Shown: in pieces, positions 9,167-18,556 of the stretch
Layout: each line of letters opens with the position of its first letter
Numbering within the stretch: position 1 is the first letter of the stretch
NCBI GenBank assembly: GCA_003116975.1
Contig: BGKB01000122.1
Coordinates: 124,001-188,000, forward strand
Direction of reading: 5' to 3'
Origin: Aurantiochytrium sp. KH105
Lineage: Eukaryota; Sar; Bigyra; Thraustochytrida; Thraustochytriidae
Length of the DNA: 64,000 bases
Notes under the pieces: generated by a model
The model's database searches: none
Seen by the model: only the letters and a program-made list of their open reading frames with translations
Told to the model about the DNA's origin: nothing
Program-made: the position numbers and the translations under genes

Positions 9167-12160
9167 ATGGACATGGTCGCCGACACAAAGGTCAAGATGG
9201 AGGGAACCCCCCCCGCGCCGCAAGGACCTGCGAGCGTAGGCGGCGAGGAGAACTGGGCGCCGCAACAAGAGGCAGCCCGCGAGACGAAGGCAGCGGGAGC
9301 GCCTGAGACGGTGGCGGAAGCGGCGGCGGCGGAAACGACGCACGTTAACCCGCCGCCTGGAAGCGCCGGCTTCGACAAGGTCATGCTCTCACTGCTCAGC
9401 CTAAACGAAGCCAACTCGTCGCTGCAGGAAATCTTTCCCGACTTTGACGGCCTTGAGCCCCTCGATATTATGTGGCCTGATGAGCCATATGGCGGGAACA
9501 ACAACAACAACAACGGCACCAGCAGCAGGAGCAGCAGCAATGGCTCCAATGAGACAAGCGCGCACCATTTGAGCGAAGAAAGCGAGGACGATTTTGACAG
9601 CGACTTTGCAACGCCCAACTCCTCCTTCTCGCCCTCCCCATCAGTCTCAGCGGCTGTGCCGCCCCCACCTCCACCAGGTCTGGCCCCTCACCAGCAGCAA
9701 CGCATGGCCCCCGTGGCAAATGTATCCTCGTGCTGCCGCTGCTGCTGCGGTGCAGCCTCGAACGCTCCATACGTCAAGGTCGAGGACGCTTCGGCGAACC
9801 GACCGCTTCCCCACAATACTCGTCACATGCAGCAGCAGCACCAGCACCAGCAGCAACACCACCAGCCGTCGCACCAGCACGGTCAAGGCAATCACCATCA
9901 CACCCCGCCACCCCCGCCTTCTGCCAACTACCAGGACGATTTAACCATTGAGGACGGAGGTGACTTCTTCGCGGACAGCACCCACGGTGGACCCTCTGCC
10001 ACCGCAACGCCTGCAGCCGCCGTTCACGTTGGCGCAGATGCGGACGCGCACGCTTTTAACGAGGACTTTTCGCTCGATGAGTCCACAGCCGCCGACCATC
10101 AAAATGTTATTGACCCGACAATGATGCTGGAAAAGGAGATTCTCTACGGTTCCTTCGACGAACACCTCTTTGTCGACCGATACCAGCGCAACAACAAGTG
10201 CTCCGGTCTCAAGAACCTTCGCTGCTTCCCTAACTGTGGACCCACGCACCAGCCTCGCAAGTTCTGCGGTCAGGGAATCACCTTTCACGCATCGTACAAG
10301 CCATCCGCATGCGAGCTTCAGCCCCAGGCCGGTACTGGCGCCCCGCAATTCGTTGCCTTTGGCCGCTTCGACACCGCCTTGGGCCTCTACAAGGATGTCG
10401 AGATCGGCAGCCTCGCCTCGCTTGAGGCCATCCAGGCCAAGGAGCGCAAGAGGGGCCGCCCTCTTGCGCCATGGTACCCAAGCTGCCAGGAGACGGCGCC
10501 CTCGGCTGAGAACGACTCGGTGCTCATCGATTTCAAGTTCAACAGCAAGGAGCACCAGGGCTGGCACTACGACTGGGTCGCCACAAAGTACACGTGTGAC
10601 ACCCTGCACGTCTTTAACGTTTACATTTTCGTAGTCGAAAGCGGCGACAACATCCGCTGCGTCGGCAAGTTCTCCAGCCCGGCTTTTCAGCTCTACTGCC
10701 GCCGCCGCCAGCGCTTTCGCCGCATGGGAACTTCGACGCCCAATACCTCTCCGGCCACACTCTTGTACCACATTGCTACGCTCCTCCAAAAGGCCCAGGA
10801 CCCCAGCGCGCTCGCGGATTCCGACCTCGACACGCCTGCCTCTCCCGGCAGCGTCACTGACTCCCTTCCCGGATCAGCAACCAATGGAGACGCCGCCGCC
10901 TCTGCAGCAGAAGACGCAGCCGATAACAAGGGTGCAGGAGCCCAGGCTGCTGAAAAGCAGCGACGTCTGCAGCGCATCCTCCGCCGCCTCGCACGCCATG
11001 TCCTCGGTGAAAGCGCATTCACCGAGCACATTACCAACGTCTGCGAGGACATTGCCTACCGCCGTGACCGCGGCGAGAGCATTGACGTGGGCTACGGCCG
11101 CTTCCTCGATGCCGTGCGCCAGTACCTGCACAACTTTTTCAAGGAAAACGGGTCGACTCTTACCGAAATCGAGGAGCTCCAGACCACAGCTGCCGAAATC
11201 GCCAAGAGCAATGCCGAGGCCGCCATCCGTTCGGAAAATGGCGTTGTGGCCGAGGACAAGTCCATGGACCAGCGCAAGTACGGCACGGCCCCGCTCAAGG
11301 ATTCCAAAAACCCCGAGCGCAGGGTGCGCCAGGTCTTTCTCGATCTCGTTGACTCGTGCAGCACGGACGCAAACCGTCTCAAGCGCCCTCGTCGCGTCGA
11401 GCCCCACGTGCTCGAGGGACTCGAAGGCCTCTCCAAGCGCCTTCGTATCGAGGTCTACTCGCCCAGCGATGCTGCCACCGTCATGGGATCCCCGCGCGAC
11501 AACCTCATTGACCACGCCGTCCGCCTCCCCAAGTCCGATATTGAAAGGTATACTCAATATGACCCCTCCGAGCCGTGGATCGGCCTCGACCCCAACGGCG
11601 AGCCGGATCTCAACGGGCCGTGGTCCCCGGAAACCTTTTGCGCAATGCGTTTGACCCATCTCCGCATGAGCACCATCAAGATGCCCTGGATGCGCACCAA
11701 GATGCTGGATGCCATGGAAAAGGAAAGCTTCTTTGAACAGACGCCCACAACCCTTCGTATCCGTCTCCAGCGCAAGCTTCTCTCGGACGGTCTCATCGAC
11801 TACGTCTTTGATGGCAAGGAGCACCCCTTTGACCTCAGGGATCCCCTCATGGGCGTCTCCACGCCCATGGCCTTGACCAAACAGGCATTCGTTTATGGCA
11901 ATGCAATCGTAATTCGCCACCGCTACACGGAGACCTCGCGCTACACGCGCATCTGGTGGCGCAACGACCAGGGCTCCGCTTACGGCCGCGGTATTCTCGA
12001 GACCCGTGTAAGCAACGAATCGCCCTGGACCATTCACAATATTCTCGTGGCCAACCTCGTGGCGCATCAAGGCACGTTGTCGCCCCTGCAGCAGCATCAG
12101 CAGCTCGGCCATGCGAACGACCTTGACCTTCCTCCCTCGCCCGCGCTCCTGCGGTTGTAA
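9167..12160 (+). CDS. Large orphan protein with transcription-regulator features
   Basis: 997 residues from the ATG at 9167; upstream in-frame sequence lacks an ATG. I do not recognise a named family. Visible features in order: an acidic, Asn/Ser/Pro-rich N-terminal 240 residues; a His/Gln-rich run near residues 220-245; then a compact, probably folded block (about 325-520). That block is rich in Cys, Trp and aromatic residues (GLKNLRCFPNCGPTH, GWHYDWVATKYTCD) and ends FSSPAFQLYCRRRQRFRR. The last motif resembles the SPPF-x-basic end of some Ig-fold DNA-binding domains. Next come an Ala-rich linker, basic patches resembling nuclear localisation signals (RLKRPRRVE, SKRLRIE), and a second folded C-terminal block (residues 800-950) with many Trp and Arg. 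Low-complexity activation-like regions plus basic signals suggest a nuclear regulator; this is inference. The gene has the longest upstream region in the window. Confidence 0.75.
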   Translation: MDMVADTKVKMEGTPPAPQGPASVGGEENWAPQQEAARETKAAGAPETVAEAAAAETTHVNPPPGSAGFDKVMLSLLSLNEANSSLQEIFPDFDGLEPLDIMWPDEPYGGNNNNNNGTSSRSSSNGSNETSAHHLSEESEDDFDSDFATPNSSFSPSPSVSAAVPPPPPPGLAPHQQQRMAPVANVSSCCRCCCGAASNAPYVKVEDASANRPLPHNTRHMQQQHQHQQQHHQPSHQHGQGNHHHTPPPPPSANYQDDLTIEDGGDFFADSTHGGPSATATPAAAVHVGADADAHAFNEDFSLDESTAADHQNVIDPTMMLEKEILYGSFDEHLFVDRYQRNNKCSGLKNLRCFPNCGPTHQPRKFCGQGITFHASYKPSACELQPQAGTGAPQFVAFGRFDTALGLYKDVEIGSLASLEAIQAKERKRGRPLAPWYPSCQETAPSAENDSVLIDFKFNSKEHQGWHYDWVATKYTCDTLHVFNVYIFVVESGDNIRCVGKFSSPAFQLYCRRRQRFRRMGTSTPNTSPATLLYHIATLLQKAQDPSALADSDLDTPASPGSVTDSLPGSATNGDAAASAAEDAADNKGAGAQAAEKQRRLQRILRRLARHVLGESAFTEHITNVCEDIAYRRDRGESIDVGYGRFLDAVRQYLHNFFKENGSTLTEIEELQTTAAEIAKSNAEAAIRSENGVVAEDKSMDQRKYGTAPLKDSKNPERRVRQVFLDLVDSCSTDANRLKRPRRVEPHVLEGLEGLSKRLRIEVYSPSDAATVMGSPRDNLIDHAVRLPKSDIERYTQYDPSEPWIGLDPNGEPDLNGPWSPETFCAMRLTHLRMSTIKMPWMRTKMLDAMEKESFFEQTPTTLRIRLQRKLLSDGLIDYVFDGKEHPFDLRDPLMGVSTPMALTKQAFVYGNAIVIRHRYTETSRYTRIWWRNDQGSAYGRGILETRVSNESPWTIHNILVANLVAHQGTLSPLQQHQQLGHANDLDLPPSPALLRL

Positions 12161-12506
12161 GTAAACACACCCACCTTTGGCGGGTCAGCTCAATTGCGTC
12201 CTTGGGCACACTGTCTTTGACCACAAATACCAACCCTGCGCGCTCCAAAATGAAGAGCCGCACAGTCACACAATACCTTTTGAGAGAGAGAGAGAAAGAG
12301 AGATGTCTCTCCTCCTCTTTCAACTCCATAATTTATCGCACACTCACACAAACAAATACGTAGGGAAAGGGGCGCTGCCTTCGACCTTCAAAACTCATTC
12401 TTTATTGTTTTTATTATTCATCACATGCTCTTTACATTTCTTCATTCTTGCTTGGACAACGACAATCTCGATCCATCGCGCCATTCTCACCTTTCATCAT
12501 CGTCAT
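12161..12506. other. Convergent 3' spacer
   Basis: 346 AT-richer bases between two convergent stop codons (12160 plus, 12507 minus). It holds a short GAGA run near 12282-12301 and T-rich stretches. I see no gene. Confidence 0.6.
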
Positions 12507-13257
12507 TCAGTCGTCATCATCACCAACAAGGTCGATGGCAACTTTGCTATCATTTGAACTCGTACTTTGAACCAAGTCCACGAGCGCCACCTCTTCTTTT
12601 CGTGGTTGCTTTCCGCATGTCGTCTCCTTTTGCACGCTTGCTAATACATTGTCATCGTGAACCTTGCGATGAGGCCTTGATGCCGCGCCCTGTCGAGATT
12701 GGATCGACGTCGATGAAGTGCGAGCTTGGGCTGCTCTCCGCAGCGCTGCTTCTGCCATGTCCCGTCGTCGCTGCAGCTCAGACACAGGTCGTCTCGCGTC
12801 AGTTCCCGCTCTTGCTGTCATCGTCGATGATAATGATGATGATGATGATGATGGTGATGATGCTGTGATGGTCGAAGGAGCCGCCGAGCGAATAGTATTG
12901 ACGCCGCGGCCGCCCTCGCCGCCACCTCCGAGACGCCTGCCTCGGCCCGAAAAGGCAGCAACTGTCGATTTCGTCGCAGACGCAGTCTCAGGCGCTTCTT
13001 CATCGTGTGAAAACTCCCACTGATGCTGCAGTTCCTGCTTGTACGGGCTACGTGCGTTTTCTTCGTTAGTAGCGAACTTCTTCTTTGTTGTTGTCCTCCG
13101 CCGCCTTCTTCATGACGTACCACTTGGCGCCTAGCTCGCAGGGCGGTTTGCCACTCGTCTTGGTTCGGGCCCTTTTCGCGCCCGTCGACGTCCGGGAGCC
13201 AGGCCGGGCGCGCTTGGTACGCGACACACTCGCCGTGCGCGTGCCCGATCGAGGCAT
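12507..13257 (-). CDS. Small nuclear-type protein with PBZ-like zinc finger and C-terminal SUMO-interacting motifs, two exons
   Basis: Exons 13257-13121 and 13047-12507 join in frame to 225 residues. The N-terminus is very basic (RTKRARPG, GAKRARTK). Residues 40-60 read CELGAKCPYKQELQHQWEFSH, a C-x5-C-x7-H-x5-H finger close to the PBZ (poly-ADP-ribose-binding) pattern C-x5-C-x6-H-x5-H with its FSH ending. The intron falls inside the second Cys codon, so neither exon alone shows the finger. The middle is Ser/Gly-rich disordered sequence. The C-terminus has VALVDLV (199-205) and VAIDLVGDDDD (215-225), textbook SUMO-interacting motifs, the second with an acidic tail. The composition suggests a DNA-damage or chromatin reader of SUMO and perhaps ADP-ribose. 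That role is inference; no full-length family was recognised. Confidence 0.7.
13048..13120 (-). other. Intron of the zinc-finger/SIM gene (73 bases)
   Basis: On the minus strand it begins GTACGT, contains a perfect TACTAAC branch-point box about 20 bases before the end, and ends ACGTAG. Splicing joins TG to C, making the second zinc-ligand Cys and restoring a frame open for 180 codons. Confidence 0.8.
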
Positions 13258-13888
13258 CCTTATCGAGGCCAAGCACCCAGCCACGCAGCCCCCCAGCGAG
13301 CGACTGTGAATTTTGCGTTTGCCTCGTCTCATCCCTACTGCTCTCATTCTGCTCTCATTCTACTCTCACCACTCTTCACGTGCAAGTTCAAGTTACAGCC
13401 CACCTTACCGGATAAGCGGAGATCAGAATGACGACGACGACGACGACGATGACGACGACGACGACGACGAGAAGGAGGAGGAGGAGACATATGATGATTG
13501 TGAACACGCGATAAAGATCATGAAAAGCTCAAGTTCGGTGTCGCATAAGAGAAAGAAAACAGACAAAGGAAAAAGGGAAAAAAGACTTGAACCTCGACTA
13601 GGGCCTTCCTCCGCGGCTAGCCAGGCCGTGGGACCTACGCCAACTTGTTTTACTTCTCCTACCAAGGCCCGCGGAGCCGTCAGTCCTGGACCCATTATTC
13701 GTAAATGCGGAAAAGGCCCACCCTCTTTCGCACACGCAGCAAATGGCACCATCAAATTTCTTAACGGCACAGAGCCCCAAACCTCTGGCAGGCACGATTC
13801 CGCGTGCGCGGACGCCAGCGGCGTCGAGGCCTGGACCGCTGTAGGCAGCCGCGGGCTGCGGAGCCTTTCGAGTCGAGCTGGCAGCAAG
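13258..13888. promoter_or_regulatory. Divergent spacer, zinc-finger gene / EF-hand membrane protein
   Basis: 631 bases between divergent ATGs. The plus-strand frame of the membrane protein is open through it without a convincing start. It contains a GAC/GAT array at about 13433-13471 followed by GAG units that would encode poly-Asp/Glu. If translation began upstream, at the ATG near 13520, the membrane protein would gain a basic, non-conserved-looking extension. Confidence 0.45.
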
Positions 13889-16800
13889 ATGGGAAGGTGC
13901 AGTCAAGCAGGAACCGTTGTGTTGCTCGTGGCAGCACCTTTTACAGTATATTTGGCAGTCTGGGCGTATGCAAAGCTAGCCTTTCTTGCAGTCTCGTACT
14001 CCTTTGATCCACGAACAGCGCTCAGCGTCACAATCGCCGGCTGCAGCGTCTTTGCCAAGCCATGTCCCGAGAGCGGCGTCGGTGAGTTTGGCCAAACGGT
14101 TTGCCAATACGATCAAGACACGAGTCAAAACCTTGGTAGCGTGCGAGTCCAACGTGAGCTTGCTGCGACTTCCATGAATGTTGTTCGCAACATCAACACG
14201 GGATGGCTCGAGTACCTTTCTACCGAAGGCGAGAACGATTGCCTCGCCTTTCAGTCGCGCCACTGCTCGCCAACATGCCGCGTTGACGTCTATGTTCCAC
14301 AGACTAATACTCTCAATTTCAAGGTCGACCAGGTCAAAGGCAAGAACGCAGAATACGGCACGCTGCACTTGGGTAACGGTCTGTCACTGGACCAACTCAC
14401 TGTCAAAGGAACCAAGCTTCGCATTGAAATCGTCAATACCGCAATCAAAGTTAAAGCAAAGGTCATCAACGGCGCCGCGCCGATTCGCGTAGTCGACTCC
14501 CGCATTGCAACGGGCATTTTCACGGCCTCGCAAGGAAACATTCGCGTAATTTATACCACCAATCAAAGTCTCGCCGGACCCGCACCAGATCTTGTCAAGG
14601 TCGACTACCGTGCAGCTACCTACAATGACACAAGCGTTGCCATGTCCGCGGCCAGAGTCTTTCACCGCCCCGTTGAGGACGTCATGGTAGACTGCACCGC
14701 GGGAAGGTACCTTCAGAGGGTTCTTGACACGTATGACGGCGACAAAAATGGGAAAATCACGACGAGTGAATTCACGGCTGGCCTCGAGAAAATTCGCAAG
14801 TGCTGTGGCTCCAGCTGTCCCGTCTACGATGGCTGTGCCTACTCTACTACGCCCGTCTTCGTTCCATATGGCGAAAGTTTTGTCAAGGCCGACGACCTGT
14901 ACACAACAATACGCGACGAAGCTGACTACACAATTGTACCCTATTGTATGCGTCGGACGTGGCTGGCGTCCGATACCATGGTTGATCTGTCGAATGACAC
15001 GGCTCGCGCCGCCATGGAAGTGAACATGGACCGTTTGACCTTGAGTACAGATGAAGGTGCTGTACAAGTCGCATTATGGAACGAAAGCGGATCAGCGCCC
15101 TTTGTCTCCCAAGCCATGGATGATGCTGTTAGTGCAGCACAAGCTGCCGACGATGCGGACGTTGAAGACATTCAGGTCGATCTCGGGTATCTACGCATGC
15201 TCAAAGCGAACGCAGCGCCAATCTTTGATGCCATCAGGGACCCGTACGGGAACGGACCCATTGAGGACACTAAGGAGACGCCCTCTGTTGTTTTTGCAGT
15301 CTTTCATGTAGATATGTCCCCCTACTTGAACGAGGACGTTGCGACAGCCTCGAGTCTCCGCTTTGTCTACACAAACGAGCCAATCTACCTCTCTGTACCT
15401 CCTGCAGTCCTCTCGGTCCTCTCGTTTGGCTTACTTGCGCCTGTCATCGAGCATTTTCGGGTCGATTTCGCGCCGTCCCGTCCCTTTCAGCTCGGAAATG
15501 AAAGCACTTCCACACGAGACATCATCGGTCAAGAGCTCTCGCGCATTTTGCGACCTCGCTTCAGGACCTCGCTTTGGGGCGTCCTTGTGAGTATCGATGA
15601 CGCAAGTCCCTTTCACAGCCCGACGTACACGCGATTCATGCTGGATCCGGCAACCGATATCGTCGCCGGCGCCTCATACACGCCTGACTCGCGTGGCGTC
15701 CTGGCCCTCGCCTTCAGCGTGACAATCGGTTTCATTTTCAGTGCTACCATTTTAAGTCGATTTAATCACCTGATGCGTCATTTTCTCGAGCAGAGCTTTG
15801 ACAATAAACAGGCGCACAAGATCGCTCTGAAAAAGATTGAAAATCAAGAGCTTCTGCAAGAGAATGCAGCAAAGGAAACCACCACCAAACTTCTTGGTGA
15901 TGACCACAAGGGAATAAAGTCTGAAAATGGAGAGATTGAAGCCGCCGCCAAGCATTGCATGACGCCGTGCAGCTCTGGCGATGGCGAAAACGGAACAAAA
16001 ACGCAAAATACGGCCTCGAGTTTTCCCGATCCTCTTGAACAACCGGTGGAGCTCTGCCAAGTTCTTTTCACGGACCCCATGCGACGGTATTTTACGGACT
16101 CGCTCGGAGAATTTGTCGACAGAAAGTGTATCTTGAACGAAAAGTGGCTGGTTAATCGTGCCCACAAAGAAAAGCAAAGGAACCGGCGATTAGAGAGGCT
16201 CGTCGACATTTCCATCTGGAGCGGAAATCACCTCATTGCCCTCGCCCGCATGACGTGGTTCAGAATGGCGACTTGCATGCCATGGGCAAATAGAAGTGCA
16301 GGCGCCCTGAAAAAGGCTTCCACCATCTATCCATGCGAGAAAACAATGCAAGATGAAAAACTCATGATCGCAGAACACAAACGCATGGAAGGTTCATTAA
16401 CTATGTCTGTCTTCTTGAAAGAGTTCGAACAATTCTGCTTCAAAGAGGATATAAATATGGTCGCAAATGTAGAGACTATCAAGAAACGTCTTCTCGTGGA
16501 GTACGGCGTGCGCACGCGCGGCTTCATGGCCGCGCGCGTACATGGTTGCCAGTGGAAAAGGAGGGACCCGTACGATGCCATTCGCCGTACCATGCCAGCG
16601 TGGACATCCAATGACAATCTTCGGAATGATTATCGTGCGCGTCTTGCACACGTGCCCGACGAAGAGGACGCGCTACTTTCAGCCTTTGTGGAGGAGTACT
16701 GTGTTGTAACGGGAGATATGCGCGACTTTGTATCCTTTGATGATCTCATTGTCGGAAGAGACGCCGGCGCCAACGGCCAGCGGAATATAATGGGTCACGG

Positions 16801-18556
16801 TTTTCTTACGGGTCTGCAGCGCTTTGCAGGGTCTATTTCGGGCAACGCTGAGCAGGCCAAGTCGATCAATCCGGACGACGCGGCCTTTGAGCGCATTGGT
16901 CTCAAACGAAAGAGCGTGCGCGTGGAGACCATGCGCGCCCTTTCCATCACGAGCTCGGCCGGCAACAACGTGCCCTTTGTCAAGAAGATTAGCAAGCACG
17001 CCATCCAAGGTATGGAGATCTTCATGCTGCTCGGCTTGTTCAGTCTAGGGCCAATTCTGACATTGTATCTTGCACTTTCGGCGCAATCGATTCATGCCAC
17101 CACCATCGGAACTGACTCAACAATGCACAGTGAAGACACGGCAACCCTGGCGAGCAAGAGAAATCTCCGCTCACTTGATGTGATTTGGCTTGTCGAGGCT
17201 GCAGCGTGGCTGTCGGCCATCTTTCTGGCGGTGAGCTACATTCTTCTCTTTGCCGTTCTTATTCTGCCCAAGAGCGATCCTTCCAAGAAGGTCAGCTTGT
17301 GGAGAAAGATCAAGCGCAAGACGTCCAAATTCGTCTTTGGGTGCTCGATCTTTGCCCTGCTCACGATGCTCAGTATGCAGTGCGTCTGGGTCATTTTGGC
17401 GGCCTTTTTGCGCCCGCAGCAGTTCCTTCCCATGGGGTCAGCGCTTGTTTGCTTTTTCGCGGTGTTGGCCTTCCAGTACGGCCAAATCATTACGGCGCGA
17501 CACCGCGCGCAAAAGGCAATGCGAGGTATTTTTAACAGCAAGGTAGGCGCGCGCATCGTCGAGGCGTGTCGTCTTCGACTCAAGAGCCGGAACCCACTCA
17601 AGACGAGTCTCGTGGCCATCATTTCGGATTCCGACTACGTCTTCAACCCTGACGATCTCTTTACGCTCATTGCCTCTCAGAGCGTAGATCAAGCGAGGGC
17701 TCCGGAGGAAGGATCCAAGACGACAAGTGACCTGGTTGAGAACGGCAGTACGCAGGACAACGAAGCAAATGGCGAGGTCTACGTGACCACCGAGGCTGAC
17801 GCCAACGAAGCAATTGGTGAGGTGGACGTTAGTCCCGAGGCTGACGCCATCGTCGCGAGCGAACCCAAAGCCGATGCTGATGCCAGTGTCAAGGTCGAAG
17901 CCAATGCTGAGGTCGAACTCAGTGCGGAGGCCAACACAGATGCTGAGGCCAAGACCAATGCCGAGGCGAGCACTGATGCCGAGGCGGGGCAACAACCTCT
18001 CGAGGAGAAGGGCTCTTTCGGATCCGCCGAAAATCCTCAAGAGAGCGAGATGAACGACACAGGGGCGGAGGAGTCGCTCTCATGGGATGACTTCCAGAGG
18101 CTATTCGACACGCTTGGCATCAATGTGCTCGAGTCGAAGCGGAGAATGATGTTTGCGTACTGCGACACGCACGAGACAGACACGAGGATTTCGCGCGAGG
18201 AGTTTCTCAACGCCTGGGATTGGCTCGTGGAGGAAATCGCCGACAATGTGCTCAATGAGAGCCTTGGGTTATCGAACTTTCAGATCGGTATCTACCTTTT
18301 TGTGTTGGGCGTTGTTTTGTGCTTGCTTTTTGCCTTCCTGCTCGTGAGCATGGCTGCCTTCAATCCTGCTGGTGGATTTTCGGCGCTCATTCAATCCGGT
18401 TTTATTACGAGCGCCTCGGTGTTATCGACGGGCGCCACGAACTCTTTTGGCGCTGCTGGCGCCGCGATGAACCTCGTGGGTTCTTCAGAAGAGGTCGACA
18501 AGATTGTCACCAAGGAGGTGGAGAATCGCATCGAGCCTGAGACCGAGAGCGCTTGA
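13889..18556 (+). CDS. Large EF-hand multi-pass membrane protein, family not recognised
   Basis: 1555 residues from the ATG at 13889, chosen because a hydrophobic signal-anchor (VVLLVAAPFTVYLAVWAY) follows at once. A long extracytoplasmic-looking region with paired Cys residues and N-x-S/T sites comes next. It contains a perfect EF-hand loop DGDKNGKITTSE near residues 282-293. Hydrophobic segments fall near residues 505-525, 605-627, 1040-1065, 1100-1130, 1148-1172, 1178-1200 and 1466-1490, giving about eight membrane spans. Between the last two groups lies an Ala/Glu/Asp repeat region, then a second, degenerate EF-hand-like segment (CDTHETDTRISREEF). The layout suggests a calcium-regulated membrane protein of the cell surface or an internal membrane. 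I could not match it to a channel or transporter family; function is unknown. Confidence 0.8.
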   Translation: MGRCSQAGTVVLLVAAPFTVYLAVWAYAKLAFLAVSYSFDPRTALSVTIAGCSVFAKPCPESGVGEFGQTVCQYDQDTSQNLGSVRVQRELAATSMNVVRNINTGWLEYLSTEGENDCLAFQSRHCSPTCRVDVYVPQTNTLNFKVDQVKGKNAEYGTLHLGNGLSLDQLTVKGTKLRIEIVNTAIKVKAKVINGAAPIRVVDSRIATGIFTASQGNIRVIYTTNQSLAGPAPDLVKVDYRAATYNDTSVAMSAARVFHRPVEDVMVDCTAGRYLQRVLDTYDGDKNGKITTSEFTAGLEKIRKCCGSSCPVYDGCAYSTTPVFVPYGESFVKADDLYTTIRDEADYTIVPYCMRRTWLASDTMVDLSNDTARAAMEVNMDRLTLSTDEGAVQVALWNESGSAPFVSQAMDDAVSAAQAADDADVEDIQVDLGYLRMLKANAAPIFDAIRDPYGNGPIEDTKETPSVVFAVFHVDMSPYLNEDVATASSLRFVYTNEPIYLSVPPAVLSVLSFGLLAPVIEHFRVDFAPSRPFQLGNESTSTRDIIGQELSRILRPRFRTSLWGVLVSIDDASPFHSPTYTRFMLDPATDIVAGASYTPDSRGVLALAFSVTIGFIFSATILSRFNHLMRHFLEQSFDNKQAHKIALKKIENQELLQENAAKETTTKLLGDDHKGIKSENGEIEAAAKHCMTPCSSGDGENGTKTQNTASSFPDPLEQPVELCQVLFTDPMRRYFTDSLGEFVDRKCILNEKWLVNRAHKEKQRNRRLERLVDISIWSGNHLIALARMTWFRMATCMPWANRSAGALKKASTIYPCEKTMQDEKLMIAEHKRMEGSLTMSVFLKEFEQFCFKEDINMVANVETIKKRLLVEYGVRTRGFMAARVHGCQWKRRDPYDAIRRTMPAWTSNDNLRNDYRARLAHVPDEEDALLSAFVEEYCVVTGDMRDFVSFDDLIVGRDAGANGQRNIMGHGFLTGLQRFAGSISGNAEQAKSINPDDAAFERIGLKRKSVRVETMRALSITSSAGNNVPFVKKISKHAIQGMEIFMLLGLFSLGPILTLYLALSAQSIHATTIGTDSTMHSEDTATLASKRNLRSLDVIWLVEAAAWLSAIFLAVSYILLFAVLILPKSDPSKKVSLWRKIKRKTSKFVFGCSIFALLTMLSMQCVWVILAAFLRPQQFLPMGSALVCFFAVLAFQYGQIITARHRAQKAMRGIFNSKVGARIVEACRLRLKSRNPLKTSLVAIISDSDYVFNPDDLFTLIASQSVDQARAPEEGSKTTSDLVENGSTQDNEANGEVYVTTEADANEAIGEVDVSPEADAIVASEPKADADASVKVEANAEVELSAEANTDAEAKTNAEASTDAEAGQQPLEEKGSFGSAENPQESEMNDTGAEESLSWDDFQRLFDTLGINVLESKRRMMFAYCDTHETDTRISREEFLNAWDWLVEEIADNVLNESLGLSNFQIGIYLFVLGVVLCLLFAFLLVSMAAFNPAGGFSALIQSGFITSASVLSTGATNSFGAAGAAMNLVGSSEEVDKIVTKEVENRIEPETESA
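17755..17995 (+). repeat. Degenerate Ala/Asp/Glu-coding repeat inside the membrane protein
   Basis: Imperfect copies of GAGGCCGACGCC-like units encode alternating motifs such as EADANEA, EANAEVE, EANTDAEA and EASTDAEA. It lies in the predicted cytosolic linker before the last membrane span. Slippage expansion is likely. Confidence 0.75.

Noticed and set aside
13313-13888. 192-codon N-terminal extension of the EF-hand membrane protein
   Set aside because: It begins at TTG, contains a simple-repeat poly-Asp run, and the ATG at 13889 is followed directly by a signal-anchor helix.
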